Of a stretch of DNA of 64,000 bases, positions 20,952 through 33,089 are shown in pieces. How positions within the stretch are numbered: the stretch's first letter is position 1; each line of letters opens with the position of its first letter. Source of the DNA: Ectobius pallidus (lineage: Eukaryota > Arthropoda > Insecta > Blattodea > Ectobiidae). The position numbers and the translations under genes are program-made. A model generated the notes under the pieces. The model was not told the origin of the DNA, ran no database searches, and saw nothing but the letters and a program-made list of their open reading frames with translations. Where the stretch lies: contig CAXKWD010000006.1 of the NCBI GenBank assembly GCA_964059195.1, forward strand, positions 179,240,825 through 179,304,824, in the 5' to 3' direction.

Positions 20952-21360
20952 ATAGGTAATCCCACGAGAGGTTACGAGTTTATCGATAGATTCGCTACTG
21001 CGCTACTATCGTTTGACTTTGATGTGACATTTCATTGGTTTGTTGTGTTATGTTGTGCTTTCTTAGATGTGGCCAGCATCGTTTCGGTGATTGTTTTACC
21101 TTGTGAGCTGCCGGAGATGGGTGTTGTTGTGCTATCTGTCACTGTTAGGTTCTTCTCTGTGTTCGCTGCTGTTAGCGCTACGTAGTTTTCTCTTTTCACA
21201 CCGATGGCATTCGTGTTACCTGCTGTTCTAACCGTTGTACAGCGCTGTTTGCATGTCACTTCCGGTTTGAAGCGACTTTTGTCAGCTCCCTCTGTGATAG
21301 CCTTTTTGACATAACCTCTTTGTTGTACTGTGATTTTTACAATGCTTATATTTATCACTA
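20952..21360 (-). other. GC-richer segment with a 108-codon frame of unknown nature
   Basis: Immediately after family B ends the base composition rises and the minus strand keeps a frame from 21358 to 21032. It is basic and Thr/Lys-rich (VKKAITEGADKSRFKPEV, VRTAGNTNAIGVKRENY, STTTPISGSSQGKTIT) without recognisable domain or zinc motif. It could be the start of a retroelement ORF1/gag or of a host transcript. Nothing adjacent supports either choice. Confidence 0.2.
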
Positions 21361-22844
21361 TTATGGAGTGCTATTACTTACTAACATTCCCAGAAGGTCT
21401 TTAGTTTGATCTTGTCCTTTTCTACTTTTGACTACTCACTACTGCACGGTATTTCTATTACTTCTAAATTAAAGCTAAATATAAATAAACGTGCTGTGGT
21501 ACATATTTGACAATTGTACTGGACTGCAGACAAGTGTGAGTACACCTAATTACTTTTCTGTTCTCTGAATAACAGATCATAGAGGATTAGGTTGATAATA
21601 GGTAGCAGCAGTTCTTGTAAAAAAGTCTTTTAAGAAGTGGCAGCCACAGTAGCATCTTCACTTCATGCTCTGAGTTAATCGGGAACAGGTCTCCCTTTCT
21701 TAACTATCTCTAACTTATGACTGGATGAACATGATTGAAAATGTTTATTAAATATGCTTAATATAACACCGCTTTCAGAATCACCCATACTTGAAAAATC
21801 CTATGGCAAAAATCACTTAAGTACACTCAACAAAGAATGTTCACACCTTCAACGCTCTAATATAAGGTGTATGCATTACACTCTACATGACAGGTTGCTG
21901 TTATGACATCATGATAGCGGACTATGCGCAAGGCTGTATTTAGACCCTTAGATGCTCTATGCTAATTTTGGTCCCCTCTTACACTTGTGATAAAGCAAAA
22001 ATAATGTAGGCTACTGATATAAAATAAATTTTCATTTATCAAAATTTGAAATTTAATCTTACAGTAAGAATGCAAATAAATCTCCATTGATTTTGTTTCT
22101 AACGGAAAAGGTGAAAAGGTGGAAACCGAAACTTACTGAATCTCACAGGAGCTCCCACACTTCTCCCAGAAATAATTTTTCTGAGTTAATGTCCAACAGT
22201 TGGCCAGAAATGCTTATCCCCTAAATTGCTGTAAAATTACCGGTACTTGTGACATTCTGTTCAGATTCAGTTTATTCACTTGCAGGTTTACGAGATACTT
22301 TAATAATATTGTCATGATTTCTTTTATTGCTCATCATTACATAATAATTTCTTATTTTACTCATTTCACTTCTCTACTTGTGAACCATGTGCACCCCTTG
22401 TTCCTATAATCGTACTAAACAACTATGAATTCACTTGCTTCTGCAACACAAACCGAAGTTTTTTTCAAATTATATGTAAGCAACGAATGCAGTCAGATAT
22501 ACACAAACTAATCTTAATTAACTATGATGGTTAGCTACTTACTACTTGTTAGTTACTTCATTAGCATTAACTGCACTTGATGCAATACTTAGGGCCTGTA
22601 TGACAACCACCTGATATTGTATTTATCTGCCAGATGGAGTGCTTTGGCCAAGAATTGGGTACAATGATCTGGGAAAATCTGTTTGAGAAGTCAACTCCCA
22701 GCTAAGCTATAGAGCATTTCACGTTAAGATTACGGCATTGGTTATATGGGACAGTCATTTCAACCCCCTTCTCTCCTCTTCACACCCCTTGTTACCTTCT
22801 TGGGAAGCCCCGTACAGTCTGAAGCTAAGTGACCTCAACAAGTA
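21361..22844. other. Stretch without recognisable gene
   Basis: AT-rich DNA leading to the DDE pseudogene. The only frame of note (22200-22409) has no motif. I see no repeat shared with the rest of the window. Confidence 0.45.
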
Positions 22845-24208
22845 GTGTATTTTATGAGTGGCAGTGGTACAATGGCAAGTCATCGGAAATGTGGGAAAAT
22901 ATTAAACAGTGAATGTAGAAAAATGGTATTGTCTGTCTTTGCATACCTGAAAACATCAATTTCAGAACGTTCAGTTTATAAGATCAGGAGTGAGGATTCA
23001 CATGGTGTGGTGGTAACATCAAACAAAAAAAGAAACGGAAAGTGTGCCACCAAAATTAATAGGGAGGTAAAATTTGACGAATTTACTCTTGAGTATTATA
23101 AGGAAAAAGGTGCATTTGTTCTATCTACAGAATCAACCTCCAGTACTGGATTCAATATGAGCTGCAGTTAATAACAACTCGGAGCTGCCGACTTTCAAAA
23201 AATCTACTCTATATAGATTACTAAAAGAAATGGGATTTTAGTATTCTAAGTGAGGGAACAAATCTACTATGATAGAAAGAGCAGATATTGTGGCCTGGAG
23301 ACGTGACTTCCTGGTCACAATATGGAGAGATTTAGGAGCGAGGGTAGAAACATATTTTACACTGACGAAACTTGGGTGAATGCAGGCTCTACTGTGACCA
23401 GCGTATGGCATGACACCATGGTGAAAATGCCAAAGCAGGCTTTCATAGCAGGTCTCTCTGTAGGTCTGAAACAGCCAACTTCATGCGGGCCACGGGTTGC
23501 AATAATCCACACAGGTAATGAAAATGGCTTTCTTCCGAACGCACAGCTTGTGTTTGCCTGCAAGAAGAATACAGCCGATGCTCATGATGAAGTGGATGGG
23601 AGACATATGAGCGTTTATTTTAATGAACAAGTGCTTCCAAATTTTCCGCCAAATTCAGTAATTGTGCTGGATAATGCCTCTTATCACAGTCGCAAGTTAG
23701 AACCAATCCCTACAGTGGCTTGGGGAAAGGACGCAATAATGGAGTGGATCTCTTTGCATGAAGAGACGTACAAGCCCTATATGATAAGAAACATTTAATG
23801 GATATTGTTGCCCGAATTTGTCCAATATATGACAAATATAAGATCGACGAAATGGCCCGAGTGAAAGGTCATATAGTTCTGCATCTACCCCCTTACCACT
23901 GCGGATTAATCCCATTGAACTTGTATGGGCCCAAGTTAAACAATATGTGAAATGCATAACACCACATTCAAGATAAGGATGTTGTGGAATTAATTTATAA
24001 GGGGTTCAGAGAGGTTTCACCGCAGAAATTGAGGAACTGCGTGGAAAGTGTGAAACGAGTCAAGGTGGATACTTGGAGAGCAGACGACATTCAAGATGAT
24101 ATAGAACCTATAGTGAAAAATCCAGGTGAAGCTGACAGTGATAGCAGTGGTGATAACAGTAACAGCAGTGACTCTGATTGTATGGATGGCATCGAACCCC
24201 TTCAGTAA
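22845..24208 (+). pseudogene. IS630/Tc1-mariner-like DDE transposase pseudogene
   Basis: Broken frames line up to one transposase. An N-terminal part (22875-23170) has NSECRKMVLSVFAYLKTS and FDEFTLEYYKEKGAF. A middle joiner is TFKKSTLYRLLKEMGF. The core has NIFYTDETWVNAG (first catalytic Asp), VIVLDNASYHS (second Asp) and, after a frameshift near 23900, INPIELVWAQVKQYVK (Glu). The tail at 23984-24208 ends in a Ser/Asp-rich acidic stretch. Stops at 23240 and 23255 and two frameshifts prevent expression. This resembles a large insect family with the LPPYHCxLNPIELxW signature. Terminal inverted repeats are not evident. Confidence 0.8.
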
Positions 24209-24849
24209 TTAAGTAAGTCCCCTGTTTTGAACTTCTTAAGGGTACTGTTTTACCTTGTTTGGTGCCCTATTTAAAACATTTTTTTTTTTTCAATTTGTTA
24301 TAGGTCTATTATCTTTCTACTTTTGTTTTGGACCTAGTTAAATTAATTAATTAATTAGTTAATTAATTTACTTATTCAATGTATTGTATCTTCCAAAGAT
24401 AAGCATCTATTAGACATTGCAAAATAAACTAATATATTAATTACAATTCATGTAATATATTACATAAATTACTGACATAGAATAAAAATAATTCATTCTA
24501 TATTATTTACAATAAATTCATGAACTAGATAAAACACTATGTTAACTAAAAATTCACAAAGTCTATGACATAAAAACTTCAATAATATACATGTTGGTCC
24601 TGAAACTCTGAAAGCGTAGGAGGTCGTGCTCGGGGGAAGTTCAGCTGTTACATTTATACATGCCCATGATTTTAGGAGAAGTGTTAAACTAAAATTATCT
24701 TAAAACTAATAAGAAGACAAAATATGAATAGAAAGTAATAGAGGAAAAATGGAAAAGCTGAGAGCAATGACATCATTCAAGTGATATACGTAGGGCCCTG
24801 ATTTATTGGTGAAATAAAATGGCTGATTTCAGTGTTAACTTCCTTCTAT
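24209..24849. other. AT-rich stretch with a (TTAA)n run
   Basis: 24339-24368 is a run of TTAA units. No coding signal follows until the minus-strand LINE. Confidence 0.5.
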
Positions 24850-26204
24850 TGAGGAAGTATTGAGTATTGAGATCATTATTATATGGCCTATAGAATGGTA
24901 GTATAATTACATTTAACAGCACATGCCTTACAAGTCATTTCCTCAGACATAATACCAACCTCTTTAATTAGACGGAAGGAGTAATCTTTTAGGAAAATAG
25001 CTGCACCACCATGGATTCTGGTAGGCCTACAATAGTTTGCTGCTAGCTGGTAGTTTGCTATATGAGCATGTGCTATTTCGCTATTTCATAACCAATGTTC
25101 TGACAATGTGATTGCATCTGAATTGGTTTGATCCGCTAGTAATTCAAGATAATCCATTTTACAGAGTAGGCCTTGAATATTCCAGGACAGCACACTGAAG
25201 GTACTGTTAGGACTTTTGCTGGAAGAAGCAATAGGCCATGTTAGTAATGCTGGGGTTATACTCTTAAAAAAGCTGGCTTATCATAAAGGGGCTATTAAGT
25301 GAGGGTAGGAGACCTTTGGCGTCATTACTAGCCACATCATTAGTCCCTGCCAAGAAAACTGTAAAATCATCAGAACCTAATCTTGCTGAGCTAGAAGCAC
25401 TGTCCTTGGTAATGTCCTCAAACCTGACAAGAGGGTTTAACTAAGCCAGTTGTGCTGAAGCGAGTTCTAGGTAGTTTATCCACCAGAATAGAAGATACAT
25501 TACTTCCCTGACTGTCGAATAACAATGTTATTTGAGTTTTTTTTTTTTTTTGCTTAGAGGGGATTTTGGCAACTTTCCTTTGTGATTTCACTTGCCCAGT
25601 CAGACAGCCATCACTCAGAGCTGGCCTATTTCTATCTCCAGATTTTTCCTCAAGATTACTCAAAACACTAACTATTTGTTAAGGCGGTAAAATGTTCATC
25701 CAAGTTGTAGTATAGGTTGTTTGCCCTGCCTTTCTTTATATTTTCCATTGTCTGCCCTCAAAGCTCCCCAGTACAATTACTATGTCCTTATTGAGTAAAT
25801 GTGAGGTTATGGACTGGTCATCAGTATTTACATGCAGTTCAAGATTAGTTGTTTCAGTCATTAAACTGTCCCTTAGGTATAGATGTATTTCAGTGTTTAA
25901 AACTCTGATTACCTCAGCAAGTGACTCATTTTCACTATTTACATCCAAATTATTGACACAGGATGCCATTTTGCTTCTGTCTTGCATTTTGTTCCTCACA
26001 CCCCTTACAAATCCAGTCTTGATTTTCATCTGGTATTAAGTTATTGTCTATGTTTGCACAGCGGAAATGTCTCCATTCATCACAAATATCACACAAAATT
26101 CCGTTTTGCACATTTTTGTTGCACTTACTACACTTTATGTCACGAATAACTCTCAATTTCACAGGAGCTAACAGAGACGTGACATCGCCGATCGGCGCTA
26201 TCAT
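24850..26204 (-). pseudogene. CR1-like non-LTR retrotransposon: ORF1 (PHD, esterase-like) and start of ORF2
   Basis: From right to left on the minus strand. ORF1 has a C4HC3 PHD finger near 26132-25997 (CSKC, CDICDEW, HFRC, CKGC). A coiled-coil-like, Glu/Leu-rich stretch follows (VIRVLNTEIHLYLRDSL). Then comes a basic segment and an esterase-like block with ITLLFDSQGSNVSSIL and FLAGTNDVASN (25418-25330). ORF2 starts near 25195 with an APE endonuclease: VLSWNIQGLLCKMDYLELL, ITLSEHWL (catalytic Glu region), IHGGAAIFLKD, and ends around RPYNNDLNTQYFLN near 24850. Frames are broken in several places. The rest of the endonuclease and all RT are missing, an unusual 3' loss for a LINE. Confidence 0.75.
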
Positions 26205-26502
26205 TGTAAATTTAGTATTACTTTACACTTTATGTATTCTCATGTTTGGAAATAGTTTCCAATATACATAAGTTCAATGTAGCATAGATCCAGAAGAAAA
26301 CTCATTGTAATCTATTTATTGTATTGTATTTATTTGCTAAAGTGTCAAAAGCAATAAATGAAAAGTTCTTTCTACAGTTATATTTCAACAGTCACGAGCA
26401 TGTGCATAGCCCATTTCGTGTTTGAGCAATGATTGTAGACATGAAATACTTTCCAACTTGTGGAAAGAAATTGGAAAGTATTGAAAATTTTTATTGTACT
26501 GG

Positions 26503-27750
26503 TAGGGGAGAGTGGGGTACATTTGGCACATTTTTCAATTTTAATATTTTTCAGTAATATTTTATTAGTTTGCAAATGATTTTTCATATTACTTATTAAA
26601 CATAACCTTTATTAATATAACAGAGACTTTAGTTTATCTGTATAATAGTTTCAACTACAAGAAATTTCAGAAACAAAATGTTAATTCAAAGTGCTGAAAC
26701 CACCCCATCGGTGGGATAGTTTTGTCATGCTTGTGGGGTACATATGGCATACCATAATATGACATTGCTTTGGCAAAGAAATGAATGTCACAGGACAGTA
26801 AGTGGCTCAAATTTAAAAGGAAACTTGAAAATGTCGCATGTTCCAGCTGTGCCCTTAGTGTACTGTTTCAGTAGTTTGCTGACCACATCGCCTATTTCAA
26901 TTACACATTTATCTTCAACTTGTGGCCAATAGAAGTTGTTGGATGACCCTTTTTGGTGCAGAAACTGTACCTTAAGCTCTGAAAATCCTATTTTCTCAGT
27001 AACACACCCAATATTGTTCTTCCTTGGTTGAGAAAACTTGCCTTTCAGCATATTTACTACTAGTAGCTAGTTCTTCACTACTTTCATCGCTGTCATGCCC
27101 TGCATTATTTCATTAATTCACTGTGGAATTTCCCAAGAAACTCCTATTTTGGAATTTTTTCTGCTTTGCAGAATTTGCTGCTTAATTCCATATGTTTCCG
27201 CAGCATTTTTAATGCTTTTGACATTGCCGAAGACATCGATTAAGGCCCTTTTTATGATTTCTTCACTAATTTGTGCTCTGTCAGTCTTCCTTACATAAGT
27301 TTAGGTCTGGTTAATATTATCATTATGGGGTAGTTTCATAATGCTGAAAGTACCCCACTCAGTAATGAGAAAACAAAAATGTCATCGCTAACCTAATGCC
27401 ACTATTGATTTCAACAATTAATATGTTTACATGAGAAGTCTAAATGCCCAAATAAAATCAATTATCATTATATCACACTATTAATCTAAGAATTATTTGA
27501 GTATAAAACTTACCCTGCTGACTAACCTCAATGACTCGAAAAATATCAAGCCATGTAACACACAAGAAACCAAACCAAATGTAAACAAAAGTAGAATGCA
27601 GGTGTTATTTGTAAAATTGGCAACTATGCATATGATTGTACCAAAAAAAAAAAAAATGGAAATATACTTAATATAGCCCAGTGTTGAATCTACCCCATAG
27701 CTGTTGCTTAATTCATGTGACTTCCCTTGACAGTCAACACCCACAAACTA
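26503..27750 (-). mobile_element. pogo-like DNA element, degenerate
   Basis: The left edge at 26503 reads TA then GGGGAGAGTGGGGTACATTT, a common pogo/Tigger-type terminus in insects, with subterminal repeats of GTGGGGTACAT..GGCA near 26733. The minus-strand coding remains at 26788-27298 belong to it. The right terminus is not clear; GTACCCCACTC at 27350 and CTACCCCATAG at 27690 are candidates for internal or eroded ends. Confidence 0.55.
26788..27298 (-). pseudogene. pogo-like transposase, N- and C-terminal parts fused
   Basis: On the minus strand 27298-27130 reads YVRKTDRAQISEEIIKRALI, NVKSIKNAAETYGIKQQIL, the psq-type helix-turn-helix that opens pogo-family transposases. After a stop the frame at 27051-26788 gives VTEKIGFSELKVQFLHQKG, NFYWPQVEDKCVIEIGDVV, the C-terminal tail of insect pogo-like proteins. 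The CENP-B HTH and DDE domain that should lie between are deleted. Confidence 0.7.
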
Positions 27751-28208
27751 AGAGAGAATACCATGAATTCTGTTCCAAAGAAGAGTTGACCAGGTTCAGT
27801 AACATACTCGTGTCGGCATACTTGTGTGTCATTGCTTTTTAGTTCTTCTCACAGTCTATGCGAGGTGCTGAGGTATTCTCACCACATAGTCAACTGCTGG
27901 ATTAACCATGTAAGCAACATATACACGTGCTTTGGGCATGAAGGAAAGGAAGAAAGCCCACCTGAATTATTGAAATTAATTAAAAGTATAACAATTTTTG
28001 TAATTTAAAGACAAGTAAGTGGTGTTTATAAAACATATTCTCTTGTCATGTTTACTTGATTACTTACTTACTCGCTCAATGGCAATAGACAATTCGTAAG
28101 TGATTTATTTTTGCAAAATTTCTTCCATAATACATGTAGAAAATCGTAGGTTGATTGTAAATTTCATCAGGTGACAACATGAGCCTTAAGTTTCAATATT
28201 TCTAACAT

Positions 28209-28232
28209 ATGTAATATATATATATATATATA
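28209..28232. repeat. (TA)n microsatellite
   Basis: About twelve TA units. Confidence 0.9.
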
Positions 28233-28339
28233 CTTTTAAGAAATGAGCCTAACCTTAGAGGTATTTTTTGTTAGAAAGGTCTATTTATTTTTTACGTCAG
28301 CTTGATCAGTATAGAGGTTACCTTTTACCTTGAATTTTA

Positions 28340-29400
28340 TTGGGGGTTAAATTCTGGCATAGGGGTTAGCGTCACAAAATTCCTTGTTCATCAAAATATC
28401 CCTGTTTGTTCTGAATTGTGACAGTAGCCTACTACTACCAACACTGGACCAAAGAATGGTAGGAATGTGCCTACTGAAGAATGTGCATACTGAAGATTTC
28501 TCAACAAATCTCCTCAGAGAATTACCTGTATGATACACACCAATGAGCTCCAACTTTGATATTTGACTGCAGAACTACTGGTCAAAATATGTTTAGAGGA
28601 CCAGTCAGGTTAGCAGTTTTAACTTGTGAAGAATTGTCACGGCAGATTTTTCAACTTGTTCAAGTAAAATATATTCTCAACCACCAAAAATTCATTAAGC
28701 ATGAATTAAGAATATTTGCTGACTATCTGCTAAGCATTTCCTACAGGAGAATGCTCTGACAAGAATCCTGGTCAATTTCTTCAAGTCAGGTGGCTAACTA
28801 CAGGATGCTCTTATGTGATAAATTAACCAACTGAAGAGCCTAAAGCCATTGTCCACTTCATCATGGAAATCTACCCACCACTCTGGATTGCTGGGATCTG
28901 TAATACATCATATGCAGAAGGAACTTCTCATTTGTGGCAATTCATCAATTCAACGCACGGAAACGAAATACCAAAAAAATTGACCCAGCAATCAGTATAA
29001 AAGTGCAGTATGGCCATCCTGAGAACCTAATTTTGCCAATGTTGACTGACCAAAATGATAAGTTCTAGGCTGAAGGTGAGTCCTAAAAGCAAGACAATCT
29101 GGTGATTGTCCCCAACTGGTAATCTGGTACCGATATGTTAATTCCTCATTCCCAATCTACGTAGAAGCAACAAACCATGTTAATATGATTAATTGGTCAA
29201 CATGCATGCTGACAGAGTCACTGCTGACAAGACACTTGAGCTTGGAGACGCTGAAAGAAAATGTGAAGGCGGCTTCAATGGCTAATGAAACTATTGCATC
29301 TTTACCTTGCCATACTCACACTGTAGAAAGAACTGTGACAGAGGCACCATGAGTGGTATCTGGGAAGAGGCTCAACATGGATTTATTCCAGTAACACTAC
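28340..29400 (+). pseudogene. Decayed copy of a multi-copy insect transposon-associated protein
   Basis: In several broken plus-strand frames I read FDCRTTGQNMFRGPV (normally LDGxTTGPxSFSGPIG), ADYLLSI and TGECSD (from YLLxICQAVSxGxCS), QVRWLTTGCSYVIN (SRWLTTANRxLR), TEEPKAIVHFIMEIYPPLW, HLWQFI and LPCHTHTVERTVTEA (PCHTQAVERxVKxVTEAS). These are signatures of a protein family found in very many copies in some insect genomes, presumably TE-encoded; I do not know its enzymatic role. Numerous stops; non-functional. Confidence 0.6.
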
Positions 29401-29600
29401 AATCTCTCCTGTGTGGGACCGGGAAAGAATAGTCCCACCGTAGCTCATGCGAATCGTAAGAGGCGATGGAAATGGGTACCCAGTGTCTGGGGGTATAACT
29501 GGACCACCCGGGCTCCCGAGGGGACATAAATATTGGGAGACTAGTTGTCCAAGGTAAAGGGTCTTCAGCGCTTGGCTAATCACCTGCCTGAAATATTCAA
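29395..29600. repeat. GC-richer patch, probable repeat fragment
   Basis: Contains CCCACCGTAGCTCATGCGAA, CGTAAGAGGCGATGGAAATG and GGACCACCCGGGCTCCCGAG, unlike its AT-rich surroundings. Minus-strand frame 29383-29652 is probably incidental. It looks like the edge of a retroelement, but I cannot place it. Confidence 0.3.
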
Positions 29601-29984
29601 GATTCAGTGAATGATTGATAACCTCAGAATAGAATTGATGAAACAGCAACAACTGAACAAGGAGAGAGGACCATGAATTACTACATGGAATATTATAACA
29701 CTAACTGGAAAAGAAGTTTTAAGAATTGAACATGGGAGGATGTTGTGAAGCAGATTGCTGAAAGAAAGGGAAAACAGTTCCTTAACTTTGTAGTAGTAGT
29801 GTCACAGAGAAGGTTATAGAAGATGGATATGAGTTGATCCCCTAACACTGCATTAAGTGTAAAAGGGTAGGTGAAGAACAACAATAATAATCTAGACAGA
29901 TCATGCCAAAAATTAAATGCCCCCAAAAAAGATCAAGGCAAAAGTGTAACATCATGAACCTACACCACCACATACATCATTTGC

Positions 29985-30142
29985 CAAAGGCATGGGAAGT
30001 AAGGAGGAGGGAGAATATTAAATTCATTTGGATTAGAAATTGTAAGATCATGATGAGGAAGACTGAAAAATCACATGTTATGGTTATAAACACTGATGAT
30101 ATTTTATTGAAATTTGAGGCATATAAATCAGGTAACCCATAA
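29985..30142 (+). pseudogene. LINE ORF1 C-terminal (FP-like) fragment
   Basis: KFIWIRNCKIMMRKTEKSHV followed by MVINTDDILLKF resembles the C-terminal FP25K-like domain (xxWxxNGxIxMRKxExSxVxxIxSxxDL) found in ORF1 proteins of many insect LINEs. It precedes RT remnants on the same strand at 30290, consistent with one element. Confidence 0.45.
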
Positions 30143-30289
30143 TTAGTGGAATTAGACAGATATCTGTATTATCAGCACCTGCTAAAATATTTGGAAGCTT
30201 ATTATATTCCCATATCTTCAGTCACGTGAAAATTAATATACCTGCAAATCAACATTGAATCATGCCTAGAAGATAAACACTCACAAATC

Positions 30290-32165
30290 TTTTGAATCTT
30301 ATTCACTATGTTTCATCTGGATTAGATAAAAGAAAAAACTTGGTACTGACTTTAAAAAAGCGTTTGTTAAAATAGAATGACATTTTAATTAAAAAACTAA
30401 TGGTTTATAATTTTGCTTCACTCCTACTTACACTTGCTGTTTTATTTAAGTAACAGCACAGGTTGTATCATATAAATGTCATTAATCTGAAATAATAAAT
30501 GTAATTTCTGGTGTTCGTCAGGGATCAACTCTTTGTCCATTATTTTTTCTTCTGTTATTAATGACATCTTTAATCAGGTATATTTTTCAAATATTACTGC
30601 ATTTGCTGATGATATAAAATTATTAAAAATAAAATCATGTAAACTGTTGTAGCAAAGTGCCAGAATGCTTCAGTTTAATCAGTGATAATTGTAATTATGA
30701 TAGGTAGAAAATAAGTTATTTTTGTTATCGATTTCAGAGTTAAGCTCCAGATCGATTCATTAAGCAGGGCTTACCGAAGGATATAGGTTTAATTTGATAA
30801 GCATATGTGAAAGAATACATTGTTAACTGTGCAACTTCCAAAGCCATATATGAATACTGTAAAACAATATGTTGTCATGATAACCGATTTTCATTTGATA
30901 AATTCTAATATATTAGCATAAAATCAGCACGAAATTGGGCATTACTCAAGTACCGGTCAACCAATTTGGTCCAATATCAATAGGCTTCTTCCCATGGACG
31001 TTATAAATGCGTAGACCAAGTTTCATGATAATCCGATGAAGCGTATTTGAGTTATCATGCCTACAGACTCATGGACAGACATTTTCCTGTCCACACAATC
31101 TCATCAAGTACCGTACCATTCTGGCACTTAATAATTTTGATTGTATGAAACTACAGAATGATTTAAGTAAATGGAGTGGATAATAGATTACCTTTAAATA
31201 TCTGAACAAACTAGAATTAAAAGCAGACTACCTCAAGACAATCTCCTGTCAACACCAGAAACATCGGACGAAGATAGTACCTGAAGCATCATTTTATCTT
31301 TAAACCAGAGATATGTATATTGTTACAGAGGGGCAATTGGCTGACCTCAGGTCTTGTTTGTTTTATGTGTGTATGTGTGTGATTGTTAAGTTAACACTAA
31401 TCTGTAAAGCACTGATGTTGCTGGGTGATTTTAAACTGATTAAAAAAAAAAATGCAGAATGACTTTCTCTAGATGTAAAAATAGTATGTCTTGGCAATAT
31501 TGTATTAAAGGTATTCAGTTGAACAAAATTTCCACAATGAATGATGTACGAATATTATTCTAGAGTAATTGAACTTTCTCGAATCACATTAATAATAGGC
31601 CTACTATTTGTAAAACTCTTAAAAATCTTGGGTTTATTATTAGGAACTCTAAATATTGTAGTATAAATACAATATTTAGACTATATAGAACCATTGTCGG
31701 ACCAAAATTGCTAAATAATTTAGAATCCCGCTACCATTAAATACAGTAAATCAATCAAGTCATGCAAGATAAATTTCTAAAATATACCTATTGCAAACAG
31801 TTACACAGTATTTCAATATCCCTCAATTATCACACAGACAAAATTGTCATTCATTGTTGTTTTTATACAAATATTTAACGAAATAGATGATAATAATATT
31901 CTTGAATAAAATGCCTTTTTATATTCCATGTTATAAATCTTATAAATTTCATAAACTTTTTTTTATTCCAAAAGCAGACTCTAACTCCTGTAATAATTCT
32001 CCTCTGTACAATATTTGTCTGTACAATAATTTGCACCAAATGGACCATTTAGATACATTTCATACAACAATAAGCAGTTTAAAAGTATCTGTGATCAAAA
32101 TTTGGTTACTCTAAAAAAGGGATAATCTGACTATCTAAAAAGAAAAGTAGCATTGATTGCATAAA
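30290..32165 (+). pseudogene. jockey-like non-LTR reverse transcriptase, split by a MITE
   Basis: Before the insertion at 30646: SGLDKRKNLVLTL (motif A region), ISGVRQGSTLCPLFF (motif B) and AFADDIKLLKIKS (motif C; the FADD box is intact). After the insertion at 31133: DCMKLQNDLSKWSG (the W-C/S thumb entry). From about 31575, LLKILGLLLGTLNIV and the C-terminal tail run to about 32165. Frameshifts and stops are frequent. A further 200 bases at 31260-31450, with GT-rich sequence, look like another insertion. Confidence 0.7.
30646..31133. mobile_element. Family A element (palindromic ends) inside the LINE
   Basis: The left edge AAAGTGCCAGAATG and right edge CATTCTGGCACTT are inverted repeats. 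Between them lie AATACTGTAAAACAATATG, ACCGGTCAACCAATTTGG, TAAATGCGTAGACCAAGTTTC and TCATGGACAGACATTTTCCT, shared with 4545-5470 (opposite strand) and 58490-58925. The LINE frame resumes directly after it. Confidence 0.7.
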
Positions 32166-32407
32166 TTCTGTAGGCTAAATGGTAATTAAACAAATAATTA
32201 ATTTTTAATATTTTTTTGAGACTTCAGGCTTTTGATGTCACCTAAACAGTGATTCCATCCCCAGGTTGGGCAGTGTCAGCTGATCGTGAAGACCATTGAT
32301 TTCCCAGTGCCCAATTACTACATGGCGAATCTCTCTATAATTTCGAGATGTGAATTTGAAAGCACATAGTCTTTGTGGTATAAGGAGGTTAATATTTCAA
32401 TACATAA

Positions 32408-32659
32408 TTGAAGAGTGTAACCCAAATAGCTGCTAAGTGCCATTTTTGTAAAAAATTAGTTTTTGCATCAAAACCCATCTATATGTCATTGCCAATTGAC
32501 CCGAGACACGGCAATGTGTCACAGTGTTTAGTTTAGTTCAAAAATTGATCACAAGATGGAAGCTCAGCTATGTCCCTCATGCATTTAGGAATACATTTTT
32601 TACTGTAACTCCTAAACAACTTTTTGGCACTTAGCTGGTATTTGGGTTACACTCTTCAA
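32408..32659. mobile_element. 252-bp MITE with 35-bp TIRs
   Basis: TTGAAGAGTGTAACCCAAAT at 32408 continues to TGCTAAGTGCCA, and its inverse, TTTGGGTTACACTCTTCAA, preceded by TGGCACTTAGCTGGTA, ends at 32659. TIRs differ at only a few positions. Flanks are AT-rich, so the target duplication is uncertain. No coding content. Confidence 0.85.
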
Positions 32660-33089
32660 TTTTAATTGAATGTTCAGTCGCTTGTAAAAATAGGTGTAGT
32701 ATTGGGTTTACTTGGATTTCCATTATGTTTTAAAGCATCTTTCGCTTGGTCACCGAGGGAAGTCACGTGAATTCGGCAGCAACTAAATGTTAACAGTTTC
32801 AATTATTTTCCAATTTCTTTCTAGGTAATTTCATTGGTTTTTAATTAATATTCAAATCTATAAAAATACATTTAGGTTAGGAAAGTATTCTTATCTACAA
32901 AGTCATTGCTCAATCACGAACCTGGCTATACATAATATTCTTGTGACTATTAGAAATATCTGTAGAAGGAAACCTTTTATTTATTGCTTTTAACACTTTA
33001 TCAAATAAATGCAATAAAATATATGTAAACATTCATGAGCCACAGATTATTGTCTCTGTTGGACATTACATGAGAATATTATAGGAGAA
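32660..33089. other. Stretch without recognisable gene
   Basis: AT-rich, no frame or repeat recognised. Confidence 0.5.
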
